From positions 3,191,501 through 3,255,500 of the forward strand of contig NZ_CP116808.1 in the NCBI RefSeq assembly GCF_028464065.1: 64,000 nt of DNA. The letters run 5' to 3'. Under the pieces are notes generated by a model. That model was not told the origin of the DNA and did no database searches. It saw only the letters and a list, made by a program, of their open reading frames with translations. The stretch is from Saprospira sp. CCB-QB6. Its GTDB lineage: Bacteria; Bacteroidota; Bacteroidia; Chitinophagales; Saprospiraceae. Positions 44,353-54,045 of this stretch are shown one piece after another; within the stretch, counting starts at the first letter, position 1, and every line of letters begins with the position of its first letter. Made by a program: the position numbers and the translations under genes.

Positions 44353-45076
44353 AATTCTTTTTGTATTTGAGGGCGGTCGAGCAGAAAATCAGATTGGAGA
44401 GCGCTTAAAAGCATTGAATTTAATAGAGCAAAATACCATTTTTACAGTCTATGGGGAAAATATTTATACGTTCTATCGGCAATGCTCAGAAGATGAGTTT
44501 CTGGATACCTTTACTTTACTAAAAAACCGTCAACCTAATCAATTAGAGGGCTTTGGCCGAGATGATTTTAGTGAGTTATACTTTTTCTTTGATTATGATG
44601 GGCACGATCGTATGGCTACTGATGAACAAATAGTAGAAATGCTAGAATTCTTTACGAATGAAACAGAAGAAGGGAAGCTCTATATTAGTTATCCGATGCT
44701 TGAAGCGATTAAGCATTTAGCTGATGAGATTGATTTTAAAGAATTAGTTGTAGCGGCTAGAACAAAAATTAACTATAAAAATTTGGTGGGCAATGAAGCT
44801 AGTTCTCGTTTTCAGAATCTAAAAACTTGGGAGCTAAGTCACTGGCGAGAAGTTGCAGTAGCCCATTTAAGAAAGATGAATTATGTTGTTCATCAGAATT
44901 TCAGTTGGCCCCAAAGACTGATTGACCAATTGACTATTTTTGAATCTCAGCAAAACAATTACCTCAATAGAGCAGAAGTTGTAGCTGTTTTGAGTGGATA
45001 TCCTTTAATGCTTGCCGATTATTATGGCCTTTTAGGTTTAAGAAAAAAGTTAGCTTTTCTTGATGAGGAGCATTGA
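44345..45076 (+). CDS. TOPRIM-like partner of the ATPase (putative effector)
   Basis: A 243-residue protein starting MSRILFVFEGGRAENQIGER. Glu9 in FVFEGG followed much later by Asp83-x-Asp85 in FFFDYDGHDR is the glutamate plus DxD layout of TOPRIM nucleases such as OLD C-terminal, RloB or the DUF4435 effector of PARIS. SYPMLEAIKHL follows. I do not recognise the exact family. Translational coupling to the ATPase and the AT-rich composition suggest one acquired two-gene unit with a terminator on both sides. Alternatives are RNase M5-like or simple housekeeping use. Confidence 0.68.
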   Translation: MSRILFVFEGGRAENQIGERLKALNLIEQNTIFTVYGENIYTFYRQCSEDEFLDTFTLLKNRQPNQLEGFGRDDFSELYFFFDYDGHDRMATDEQIVEMLEFFTNETEEGKLYISYPMLEAIKHLADEIDFKELVVAARTKINYKNLVGNEASSRFQNLKTWELSHWREVAVAHLRKMNYVVHQNFSWPQRLIDQLTIFESQQNNYLNRAEVVAVLSGYPLMLADYYGLLGLRKKLAFLDEEH

Positions 45077-45113
45077 AAAGAAAAAGTCTTCTTCAATAAG
45101 TTCACCGATTACA

Positions 45114-45147
45114 AGCGCTCGCTCAAAAAAAAGCGAGCGCTTTTTTG
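45114..45147 (+). terminator. Terminator after the ATPase pair
   Basis: AGCGCTCGCT pairs with AGCGAGCGCT around CAAAAAAA, followed by TTTTTG. It ends the pair and insulates sbcD, which follows at 45181. Confidence 0.9.
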
Positions 45148-45180
45148 TTTCTTGTGAAGCAAACCAGAGGAGGAATCAAA

Positions 45181-46398
45181 ATGAAAGTATTACACACTGC
45201 CGATTGGCATTTGGGCCATAAGTTATTCAACCAAAGTAGAGAAGAGGAACATGCCGCTGTTCTTCAACAGATTTTAGATTTCATTATAAGGGAGAAGGTA
45301 GAACTACTGATTATCGCAGGGGATGTTTTTGACCAACATTTGCCGCCCAACTATGCACAGGCGCAGTACTATAACTTTCTCAAAGACCTACAACAAACCC
45401 CCTGTCATACGGCTGTAGTAGTTGCGGGTAATCATGACTCTTTCAACTTTTTGGATAGTAGTAAACAACTGCTTAATAGCCTCAATGTAAAAGTAGTGGC
45501 CAATTTGCCCACTAATTTAGAAGAGCAGTTAATCGAAATTCGGACTCCGCAAGGCGAACTACAAGCCTATGTTGCTGCAGTTCCCTTTCTACGTGAGCGA
45601 GAACTTCGACAGGGCCAAATGTTGCCTTATGAGGAGCGCATTTTAGCACTTAAGCAGGCAATTCGACAGCATTATGCCGATTTAGCGGCTCTTTTGGCTG
45701 ATAAAACGGAACTAAATATTCCTCTAATTGCCACAGGACATTTATATGTGGACCAAGGGCAGCGAGATGGCCGCAGCGATTATATCCATATTGGTCAAGC
45801 CGACCTTTTTCCTGCACAAGATTTTCCCAGCCTTTTTGATTATGTCGCTTTGGGCCATTTGCACCGCCCTCAAAAGCTAGGAGAGCAGGGCCGAATTTGC
45901 TACTCAGGCTCTATCTTACCTATGGATTTTAATGAAATCAATTATGCGCAATCTGTGCAGTTGCTTGAATTTGAAGGTCGAAAATTGCTTCAGAACAAAA
46001 CGAAACCTCTGCAGCTGCTTCGCCGTTTAATCTTTTATAAGGGAGATGAGCAAAAAATTAGAGCCAAACTAGAAAAACTCCCCGCTCTAGGCGAAAAAGT
46101 TAGTGATTTACTCAAACTAGAGCTAGAAGTACCACAGTTTTTGCCAGCTCTAGAGCAAGAGTTTCGCAAAATACTGAAAGGAAAGGCAGCAGAACTTATC
46201 TCTATGCAACAAAAATTGGAGGCTAATGCTGCCGAAAACCAGTCCAAAGGTCCCGATAAAGACCTTGCAGAATTAAGCCCCGAAGCATTATTTGATCTCT
46301 ACCTCCAAGAAAAAGGAACGGCTCCAAAAGCAATTGAAGGCTTACAAAAAAGCTTTACGGAATTACTTTCTTGGATGCAGGAACAAGATCGCGATTAA
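45181..46398 (+). CDS. sbcD: Exonuclease subunit SbcD
   Basis: A 405-residue metallophosphoesterase, the nuclease subunit of the SbcCD complex that cuts hairpins and processes DNA ends. The start at 45181 (MKVLHTADWHLGHKLF) is the family N terminus; a longer frame begins in the terminator. Metal motifs are HTADWHLG, IIAGDVFDQ, VVVAGNHDS and ATGHLYVD/VALGHLHRPQ. SbcC, normally adjacent, is not present in this window. The next gene is 10 bp downstream but unrelated. Length is typical of SbcD. Confidence 0.92.
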   Translation: MKVLHTADWHLGHKLFNQSREEEHAAVLQQILDFIIREKVELLIIAGDVFDQHLPPNYAQAQYYNFLKDLQQTPCHTAVVVAGNHDSFNFLDSSKQLLNSLNVKVVANLPTNLEEQLIEIRTPQGELQAYVAAVPFLRERELRQGQMLPYEERILALKQAIRQHYADLAALLADKTELNIPLIATGHLYVDQGQRDGRSDYIHIGQADLFPAQDFPSLFDYVALGHLHRPQKLGEQGRICYSGSILPMDFNEINYAQSVQLLEFEGRKLLQNKTKPLQLLRRLIFYKGDEQKIRAKLEKLPALGEKVSDLLKLELEVPQFLPALEQEFRKILKGKAAELISMQQKLEANAAENQSKGPDKDLAELSPEALFDLYLQEKGTAPKAIEGLQKSFTELLSWMQEQDRD

Positions 46399-46408
46399 AG
46401 CCAAAAAG

Positions 46409-46717
46409 ATGTCTAAACGAATATATTACCGATTAGGAGTCTTCTGCCTGAGCCTCTGCAGCTTTGGGGCGCTCTATTTTCTCAACTTTATGGCCAATCC
46501 CTCCGAGCGAGAATTGATGCAAGAAGGCAAACGGATTATTATCCGCGACCCACAAACTAATAAACAACGAGTAATTATTATGGCCCCACCACATCAACGA
46601 CTCGATAGTAGTAGTGGCCGAATGCTCCCCAGAGAAGAAGCCAATGGCCGCCTGCCCGATGTAGAGTTCCTAAAACTAATGCTGAAGAAAGGAAAAGATG
46701 GAACTCCCGTTTTATAA
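46409..46717 (+). CDS. Small membrane-anchored protein of unknown function
   Basis: A 102-residue protein starting MSKRIYYRLGVFCLSLCSFG at 46409. One hydrophobic segment (about 8-27) is followed by a positively charged mature region with RIIIRDPQTNKQRVIIMAPP. It could be an uncleaved anchor or signal peptide. Being 10 bp after sbcD, it may be co-transcribed. A terminator follows at 46724. Confidence 0.6.
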   Translation: MSKRIYYRLGVFCLSLCSFGALYFLNFMANPSERELMQEGKRIIIRDPQTNKQRVIIMAPPHQRLDSSSGRMLPREEANGRLPDVEFLKLMLKKGKDGTPVL

Positions 46718-46723
46718 CTCACT

Positions 46724-46757
46724 AAAAAAGCCCTGATTTATATAAATCAGGGCTTTT
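46724..46757. terminator. Bidirectional terminator
   Basis: AAAAAAGCCCTGATTTA and TAAATCAGGGCTTTT pair almost completely around a TA centre, with A and T runs outside the stem, so it can serve the small plus-strand gene and rpoN on the minus strand. Confidence 0.88.
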
Positions 46758-46760
46758 CCA

Positions 46761-48287
46761 TTAAATTTCTTTTCGTAAGCGAGCAACGGGAATATTCAAC
46801 TGCTCCCGATATTTGGCCACCGTTCGCCGAGCAATATTATAGCCCTTATCCTGTAAGCTTGTTTTTAGCTTCTCATCAGAAAGAGGTTTGCGCTTGTTTT
46901 CCGCTTCAATAATTTCTGTAAGAATCTTTTTAACTTCTAAGGTAGAGACTTCCTCTCCAGATTGAGTTTGTAGGGATTCTGAGAAAAAGCTCTTAAGCCG
47001 CTTGGTCCCAAATTCTGTTTGTACGTATTTACTATTGGCTACCCTAGAAATAGTCGAAATATCTAGGCCCGTAATTTCAGCAATATCTTTTAAGATCATG
47101 GGGCGCAACCGCTTCTCATCTCCTGTTAAGAAGAAGTCTTCTTGATAGTTCATGATGGTGTACATGGTCTTAAACATGGTGTCTTGTCGCTGTCTAATAG
47201 CATCAATAAACCAACGAGCGGCATCAATTTTTTGCTTGACAAACATAATAGCCTCTCGCTGCTTTTTATCTTTTTTGCTAGCACTATAGGCCTCTAGCAT
47301 GTTTTTATACTCCTTATTGATGCGCAATTCAGGCGCATTACGGCTATTCAATCGCAGCTCTAATTCACCATTTTTGTTTTCAATGATAAAGTCGGGCACC
47401 ACATATTTCTTAATCTTAGAAGAAGAAGCATAAACGCTGCCTGGCTTGGGATTGAGCTTCAAAATCTCATCCGTCGCCTCTTTTAGGTCCTCTCTAAAAA
47501 TATTGAGCTGTCGAATTAGCTTTTTATAGTGCTTCTTAGAAAAGGGTTCAAAGTAATCCTTAATAATGCGATGCGCCAATTTAAGGCTCTTCATCTCCTT
47601 TTCCTCATAATATTGCTGAACATCTTCAGACTGCAGTTTGCGGTCCAGTTGCAAAAGTAAACACTCTCGCAAATCTCTGGCACCAATGCCTGCTGGTTCA
47701 AAACTATGAACGACCTCTTCCAAAACACGTACAATATCTGCCTCTTTAAAGCGTATATTTTCAGCAAAGAGTAAGTCATCAGCCAAAGCAATCGGTTCGC
47801 GACGCAAGTAGCCATCATCATCCAAACTTCCCATAATTTGACGAGCAATCAACTCCTCTTTTTCTGTCAACTCACGCATGCCCAATTGCCGCTCTAACTG
47901 CTCCTGAAAACTAGACTCCACTGCTACGGGAATCGTCTTTTCTTCTTGATCTGGGGAGTAATTATTTACTTCTAACTTATAGGAGGCCTCATCATTGCCT
48001 AAGTATTCTTCTAGATAATCTTCAAAATCAGGATCATTAAGTTCCTCATCATCCTCTTCTTTTTTTTCCGATTCTTCACTCCCAATTAGGTATTCTTCCT
48101 CTAAAGGGTCCTCTTTTTCCTCCTCATCATTCTGGTGCTCATCAATTTCTAGGGCAGGGTTGCCCTCCAATTCTTGTTGCACCCTTTGTTCTAACATATC
48201 GGTAGGAACTTGCAAAAGCTTCATCAGCTGAATTTGCTGAGGCGATAGCTTTTGCATCATCTTCTGAGATTGCTGTTGCTTGAGCAT
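46761..48287 (-). CDS. rpoN: RNA polymerase sigma-54 factor
   Basis: A 508-residue sigma factor for -24/-12 promoters. The N-terminal activator region (MLKQQQSQKMMQKLSPQQIQ) is followed by an acidic region (about 50-105, many Glu/Asp), the core-binding region and the HTH DNA-binding domain. The diagnostic RpoN box ARRTVAKYRE lies near the C terminus, with the stop at 46761-46763. No enhancer-binding activator is adjacent. A candidate promoter lies at 48353-48384. Confidence 0.93.
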   Translation of the reverse strand: MLKQQQSQKMMQKLSPQQIQLMKLLQVPTDMLEQRVQQELEGNPALEIDEHQNDEEEKEDPLEEEYLIGSEESEKKEEDDEELNDPDFEDYLEEYLGNDEASYKLEVNNYSPDQEEKTIPVAVESSFQEQLERQLGMRELTEKEELIARQIMGSLDDDGYLRREPIALADDLLFAENIRFKEADIVRVLEEVVHSFEPAGIGARDLRECLLLQLDRKLQSEDVQQYYEEKEMKSLKLAHRIIKDYFEPFSKKHYKKLIRQLNIFREDLKEATDEILKLNPKPGSVYASSSKIKKYVVPDFIIENKNGELELRLNSRNAPELRINKEYKNMLEAYSASKKDKKQREAIMFVKQKIDAARWFIDAIRQRQDTMFKTMYTIMNYQEDFFLTGDEKRLRPMILKDIAEITGLDISTISRVANSKYVQTEFGTKRLKSFFSESLQTQSGEEVSTLEVKKILTEIIEAENKRKPLSDEKLKTSLQDKGYNIARRTVAKYREQLNIPVARLRKEI

Positions 48288-48352
48288 ATATTTATCGTTT
48301 AAGTAGACTGTGCGAAAAGGTTTCTAAGGGCTATATACGCCTTAGCTCTTAT

Positions 48353-48384
48353 TAAAGTTACTATTTTTAGCCCTTAAAATCAAA
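48353..48384 (-). promoter_or_regulatory. Candidate promoter of rpoN
   Basis: On the minus strand TTTG is followed after 20 bases by TAACTTTA, a near match to TTTG-N19-21-TAnnTTTG of Bacteroidota. The start codon is at 48287, giving a leader of roughly 60 bases. Confidence 0.45.
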
Positions 48385-48496
48385 TTTAAGTTTTCATTTG
48401 GTAAGATTTTTGATCAGGCGGCTGCCCTTTAGCCCAAAAAAAAGTAGCTGTCAATCATGAACAACTACTTGAGGTAGGGAGGGGATTATATTTTTT

Positions 48497-48632
48497 AGGG
48501 GCCCGCGGCCAGCAAAGCTGTCCGCCGCTATGCTGCGCCGCTCGCAGGTCTGCTCGGCCCTGCGTTTTTTTCGCTACGCTCAAAAAAACTGGGTCTGGCC
48601 TGCGGCCACGGCTGCGCAGCGCTGGGCCGCTC
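48497..48632 (+). repeat. GC-rich structured repeat, subfamily A variant
   Basis: GGGGCCCGCGGCC start. The variable stem is AT-rich here: TTTTTTTCGC and GCTCAAAAAAA around TAC, before CTGGGTCTGGCC, with TGGCC/GGCCA (loop TGC). The 3' boundary differs from other copies, so it may be partly degraded. Confidence 0.7.
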
Positions 48633-48690
48633 ATCTGCTATCGTTTAATAATCTATCTTCTCTGGCCCGTTATTTTTTTTTATGGCATCC

Positions 48691-48843
48691 TACAGGCCCG
48701 AAGGGCCGCAGGCTGAGGGATAGATAGTGGTGCGGCAAAGCCGCAGACCCAGCAAAATGAGCAAAGCGAAATTTTGCGCAGGGCCGAGCGAGCAGCGAGC
48801 CACGACATAGCCCGACCCGCCCAATTAGGGCGGGGCAGCCCCT
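48691..48843 (-). repeat. GC-rich structured repeat, subfamily B
   Basis: AGGCCCGAAGGGCCGCAGGCTGAGGGAT, stem TGCGGC/GCCGCA (loop AAA), then an AT stem GCAAAAT/ATTTTGC around GAGCAAAGCGA, GGCCGAGCGAGCAGCGAGCC, end GGGGCAGCCCC. It reaches to within 6 bp of the UbiA-like gene stop. It and 48497-48632 face each other. Confidence 0.8.
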
Positions 48844-48848
48844 AAAAT

Positions 48849-49748
48849 CTATAGAAAAATATAAATAGAAAGCAACAATAGGTAGCAGTAAAGCAGACAT
48901 TGGATGAGGTAGGTTCTGTCATCTGCTTTGGGTGTACGCAAAAACCAGAGGCGGTACATAATGTAGAAATGGCAGCTTAGAGCAGGCAAAATAAGGGCGA
49001 GGTCTAGCCAGAAAATTCCTTGTTGTAGGTGAAAGTAGACAACAGCAACACTTACTGACATAATTGCCCAAAAAGCGATTGTAATGATTCGAGCATTTTG
49101 GTCCCCAGCTACAATAGGAAGCGTTTTGCGACCAGTTTTACGGTCACCTTCTACATCTCTAAAGTCTTGAGTACAAGAAGTAAGTCCTACCCAGAAAGAG
49201 ATCAATGAGATCCAAATGACGGCAGAAGTGCTAAATGGGCCAATAATCTGCCAAGCAGCACCAAGCTGAGCAGCAGTGCCCAAGCCCATAGAGACAAAAT
49301 TCTTGGTGATCCAGTTTTTGTCTAAGCCACCCAAATTGAGAAAATAGGTTACTGCGACCCAAAGTACAGACCAATAGAAAACACCCAAAAAGGCGCCTAG
49401 GGCAAGGTAAATGGCCGTCCCCAAATAATAGCGAAAATAAGCTGCTTGCTCGTCAATCATCCCCGAAGGCAAGGGCCGAAAAGGCTTGTTGATCTTGTCT
49501 TCTTCTATAGCATCCAGTTGATTACTGATATCAAAAGGATATATATAAAAAATGAAATAGCAAAGTCCTAGGCCAAAATAGCCCAAGCTCTGAAGGTTAA
49601 CTGAGCTGGCTGAAAAAAGAGCCACCAACATAAAAATACTAGCCGATACTACTGATACTAGGAGGTCGGTCTTGGTAAATTTCCAAAGGAGTTCTACTTC
49701 TCTAAAAAAAGTAAAAAATAACTGGTGAAATGAGATTTGTTTGTCCAT
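48849..49748 (-). CDS. UbiA-family prenyltransferase-like membrane protein
   Basis: A 299-residue integral membrane protein; start at 49748 (MDKQISFHQLFFTFFREVEL). A longer frame adds 24 residues from 49820, which I consider less likely. It has about eight hydrophobic segments. The two acidic motifs for Mg-prenyl-diphosphate binding are visible: NQLDAIEEDKINKPFRPLPSG-type (first, about 85-105) and QDFRDVEGDRKTGRKTLP (second, about 190-208). UbiA enzymes prenylate quinone, heme or chlorophyll precursors; the acceptor is unknown. It is transcribed alone on the minus strand. Confidence 0.8.
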   Translation of the reverse strand: MDKQISFHQLFFTFFREVELLWKFTKTDLLVSVVSASIFMLVALFSASSVNLQSLGYFGLGLCYFIFYIYPFDISNQLDAIEEDKINKPFRPLPSGMIDEQAAYFRYYLGTAIYLALGAFLGVFYWSVLWVAVTYFLNLGGLDKNWITKNFVSMGLGTAAQLGAAWQIIGPFSTSAVIWISLISFWVGLTSCTQDFRDVEGDRKTGRKTLPIVAGDQNARIITIAFWAIMSVSVAVVYFHLQQGIFWLDLALILPALSCHFYIMYRLWFLRTPKADDRTYLIQCLLYCYLLLLSIYIFL

Positions 49749-49820
49749 AGGGCTTTGTTTTTCTTTATTATACGCAAAAAACCGCCCAAATGCAGACAAA
49801 ATTTTGTAATTAGTTTTCAA

Positions 49821-50378
49821 CTAAAAATTAAGTTCCGATAAATCTCGTCACTCTTTATTTGCTTTTTTGTGGTTTAAATCTATGTAACATTTTATAGTGT
49901 AGGTACATTTAAAATGAATTTTATATTGTAAATCGACTGAAAATCTGCGATTTATTCGGATTTAGGGGGTATTTATGAATATTTTGCTCAAAATCCTACG
50001 CTAAACATCCTGTTTTCTTTAAAATGGCTTAACATTTTTTTTGCAAACTCGAAGTCATAAAATAGCCAAAAAATATTTTTTTTGGCTATTTTGAATGTAA
50101 CTGACTGACAATCAACTACTTAATGAAAAGCCGCCTTTGCTTTAACATTTTTTTGTGCATTTGATCACATAAATGGCCAAATAAAAGAAGCGTAAGTAAA
50201 ACCTAGCCCAAATAAAAATAGCAGCAAAAAAAATGAGATGTGACAGCTTAGAAGCTTAACTTTTATTAAGGCAAATACTAGCCGATTATTTTTCTTTGCG
50301 GCTTTATGACCATAAAAAAAGCGAACTCCCTCTTCAGAGGAAGTTCGCTTTGCTTTTACTGCCGTTTATGCCTAAACC
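49821..50378. other. AT-rich gene-free region upstream of the UbiA-like gene and downstream of gyrB
   Basis: About 560 bp, the most AT-rich stretch in the window, without a GC repeat. A terminator-like hairpin is at 50059-50094 (AAAATAGCCAAAAAA and TTTTTTGGCTATTTT). I find no gene, tRNA or clustered DnaA boxes. It may contain the minus-strand promoter for the UbiA-like gene. Confidence 0.45.
50321..50348 (-). terminator. Terminator of gyrB
   Basis: GCGAACTTCCTC and GAGGGAGTTCGC pair around TGAA on the minus strand with two mismatches, followed by TTTTTTT. It lies about 30 bases after the gyrB stop. Confidence 0.85.
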
Positions 50379-52397
<2,019 letters not shown>

Positions 52398-52470
52398 TTA
52401 AAACCAAAAAAACTCCCCGTTGAGCTTCTTTTTTAGCCGCTCTATATCTCAGTTTGCTGTTTTCTTTTTT

Positions 52471-52615
52471 TGGGGCTGCCCCCTCGCTCTGCTCGGGTCG
52501 CTCCACTCCGCAGCTCGCTACTCGCTCGGCCCTGCGCGGGCTGCGCCCGCTTGGTCTGCCGCCTTCGGCGGCCCTGCTCCGGCAGCTCAGCCTGCGGCCC
52601 TTCGGGCCTGCAAAA
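52471..52615 (+). repeat. GC-rich structured repeat, subfamily B
   Basis: GGGGCTGCCCC start, stem GCGGGC/GCCCGC (loop TGC) before TTGGTCTGCC, stem GCCGCC/GGCGGC (loop TTC), then CAGCTCAGCC and GGCCCTTCGGGCC. It lies between gyrB and a histidine kinase gene, both on the minus strand. Confidence 0.82.
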
Positions 52616-52625
52616 CGCAGGCAAA

Positions 52626-53810
52626 TTAGCCCAAACTAGTCGGCAATTGAATCCTAAATATGGTCCCTTCCCCAGGTACCGACTCTTTTACATAGATCCG
52701 ACCATTGTGATACTGCTCTACAATTCGCTTAGATAAGGATAACCCTAGCCCCCAGCCCCGCTTCTTGGTCGAAAAGCCCGCCTGAAAAATCTTTTTATGC
52801 AGTTTCTTGGGGATTCCCTTGCCGCTATCCTGCACCTCTATGATGACTTGCTGCTGTACCTGATAAACTCTCAAGGCTATTTCTCCATGCCCATCCATAG
52901 CGTCTAGCGCATTCTTAAACAGGTTCTCAATGACCCAATCAAACAATAATCCATTGATTGGGGCTACTATAGGGGCCAACTCCTTGAAGTCTGGAGCCAA
53001 AAACTGCACCTTTCGAGGCGCCCGCTCCTTACTATAGGCCAACAATTTCTCTAATCGAGGCAGTAGATTCTCCTCCTTCAATTCTGCCGAAGCGCCCAAC
53101 TTAGAAAAGCGATAGGCTACCTGATTGAGCAACTCTACATCTTTGGCCATCTCATCGGCCATCATGCCCAAGTTTTCATCCTCAGGATAAAAAAGACGGA
53201 TGTTTTCTATCCAGCCCACTAACGAACTGGTCGGCGTGCCCAACTGATGCGCCGTCTCCTTGGCCATTCCCAACCAAATGCGCTCTTGCTGCAAATCTTT
53301 AAGCACCTTAATCGATAAATAGGCCATGATGATAAACGCCAACAATAAAGCAAACTGCAAATAAGGCGATACCTCTAAATAGGTAATCAATTTGGACTGC
53401 CGAAAGTAAATGTAGTTCTTCAACTGTATATCTGGAACCTCTAAGACTATAGGTTGCCCCTTCTCCCTAAGCTTGTCCAACTCTCGCTCAAAGTACTTGC
53501 GATCTGCTGGCCATGTTTTCTCCCCATAATTGCGCACATCAATGATCCGATAATCTCCATCCACTAAAATCATGGGAATATCCTGATTGTCACTAATAAT
53601 CTGACTCTGAAAACTAAGGTCGCAATCCCCTGTAGCCTTCAAGATGCTCTCCTGAGCCCTGGCCCAAGTTTGCATGCGCTGCCGCTCCGCCCCCTCTAAC
53701 TGCTTCCCAATCGTGATATTGAAATAAACGGAGCCCAGCAGGACCAATATACAGCCCAGTACTAATACAGAACGCCAACTAGTAGTTTGAAAGAATTGAT
53801 TGATATTCAT
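52626..53810 (-). CDS. Sensor histidine kinase, two transmembrane segments
   Basis: A 394-residue inner-membrane kinase. Hydrophobic segments at about 14-35 and 152-170 enclose a periplasmic sensor of about 115 residues. The H-box is GMAKETAHQLGTPTSSLVGW with phosphoacceptor His188. The HATPase domain (about 270-393) shows NLFKNALDAMDGHG, EVQDSGKGIPKKL and GWGLGLSLSKRIVEQYH. No response regulator is adjacent, so the partner is elsewhere. The stop is at the edge of a GC repeat; expression may be monocistronic. Confidence 0.87.
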   Translation of the reverse strand: MNINQFFQTTSWRSVLVLGCILVLLGSVYFNITIGKQLEGAERQRMQTWARAQESILKATGDCDLSFQSQIISDNQDIPMILVDGDYRIIDVRNYGEKTWPADRKYFERELDKLREKGQPIVLEVPDIQLKNYIYFRQSKLITYLEVSPYLQFALLLAFIIMAYLSIKVLKDLQQERIWLGMAKETAHQLGTPTSSLVGWIENIRLFYPEDENLGMMADEMAKDVELLNQVAYRFSKLGASAELKEENLLPRLEKLLAYSKERAPRKVQFLAPDFKELAPIVAPINGLLFDWVIENLFKNALDAMDGHGEIALRVYQVQQQVIIEVQDSGKGIPKKLHKKIFQAGFSTKKRGWGLGLSLSKRIVEQYHNGRIYVKESVPGEGTIFRIQLPTSLG

Positions 53811-53863
53811 AGGGCAAAAGAACAGATGAAATAGCTAACCACAAAAGCCAACCCCCCTTAGGT

Positions 53864-54007
53864 CCTACAGGCGGCGAAGCCGCCGCAGGCTGAGGGATGG
53901 AGCAGGGCCGCCGAAGGCGGCAGACCAAGGCGCTTAGCGCCGCAGGGCCGAGCGAGTAGCGAGCTGCGAGACAGCCCGACCCCGAGCAGAGCGAGGGGGC
54001 AGCCCCA
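53864..54007 (-). repeat. GC-rich structured repeat, subfamily B
   Basis: TACAGGCGGCGAAGCCGCCGCAGGCTGAGGGATGG, stem GCCGCC/GGCGGC (loop GAA), stem GGCGC/GCGCC (loop TTA) between CCAA and GCAGGGCC, GGCCGAGCGAGTAGCGAGCTG and GGGGGCAGCCCC end. It lies between the histidine kinase and the peptidase gene. Confidence 0.82.
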
Positions 54008-54045
54008 AAATAATTACTCCCTTTACAGATAAACAGCAAAAAAGC

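Noticed and set aside
49821-50378. Replication origin next to gyrB
   Set aside because: The region is AT-rich and near gyrB, but I found no cluster of DnaA boxes, and dnaA, dnaN or recF is absent from the window.
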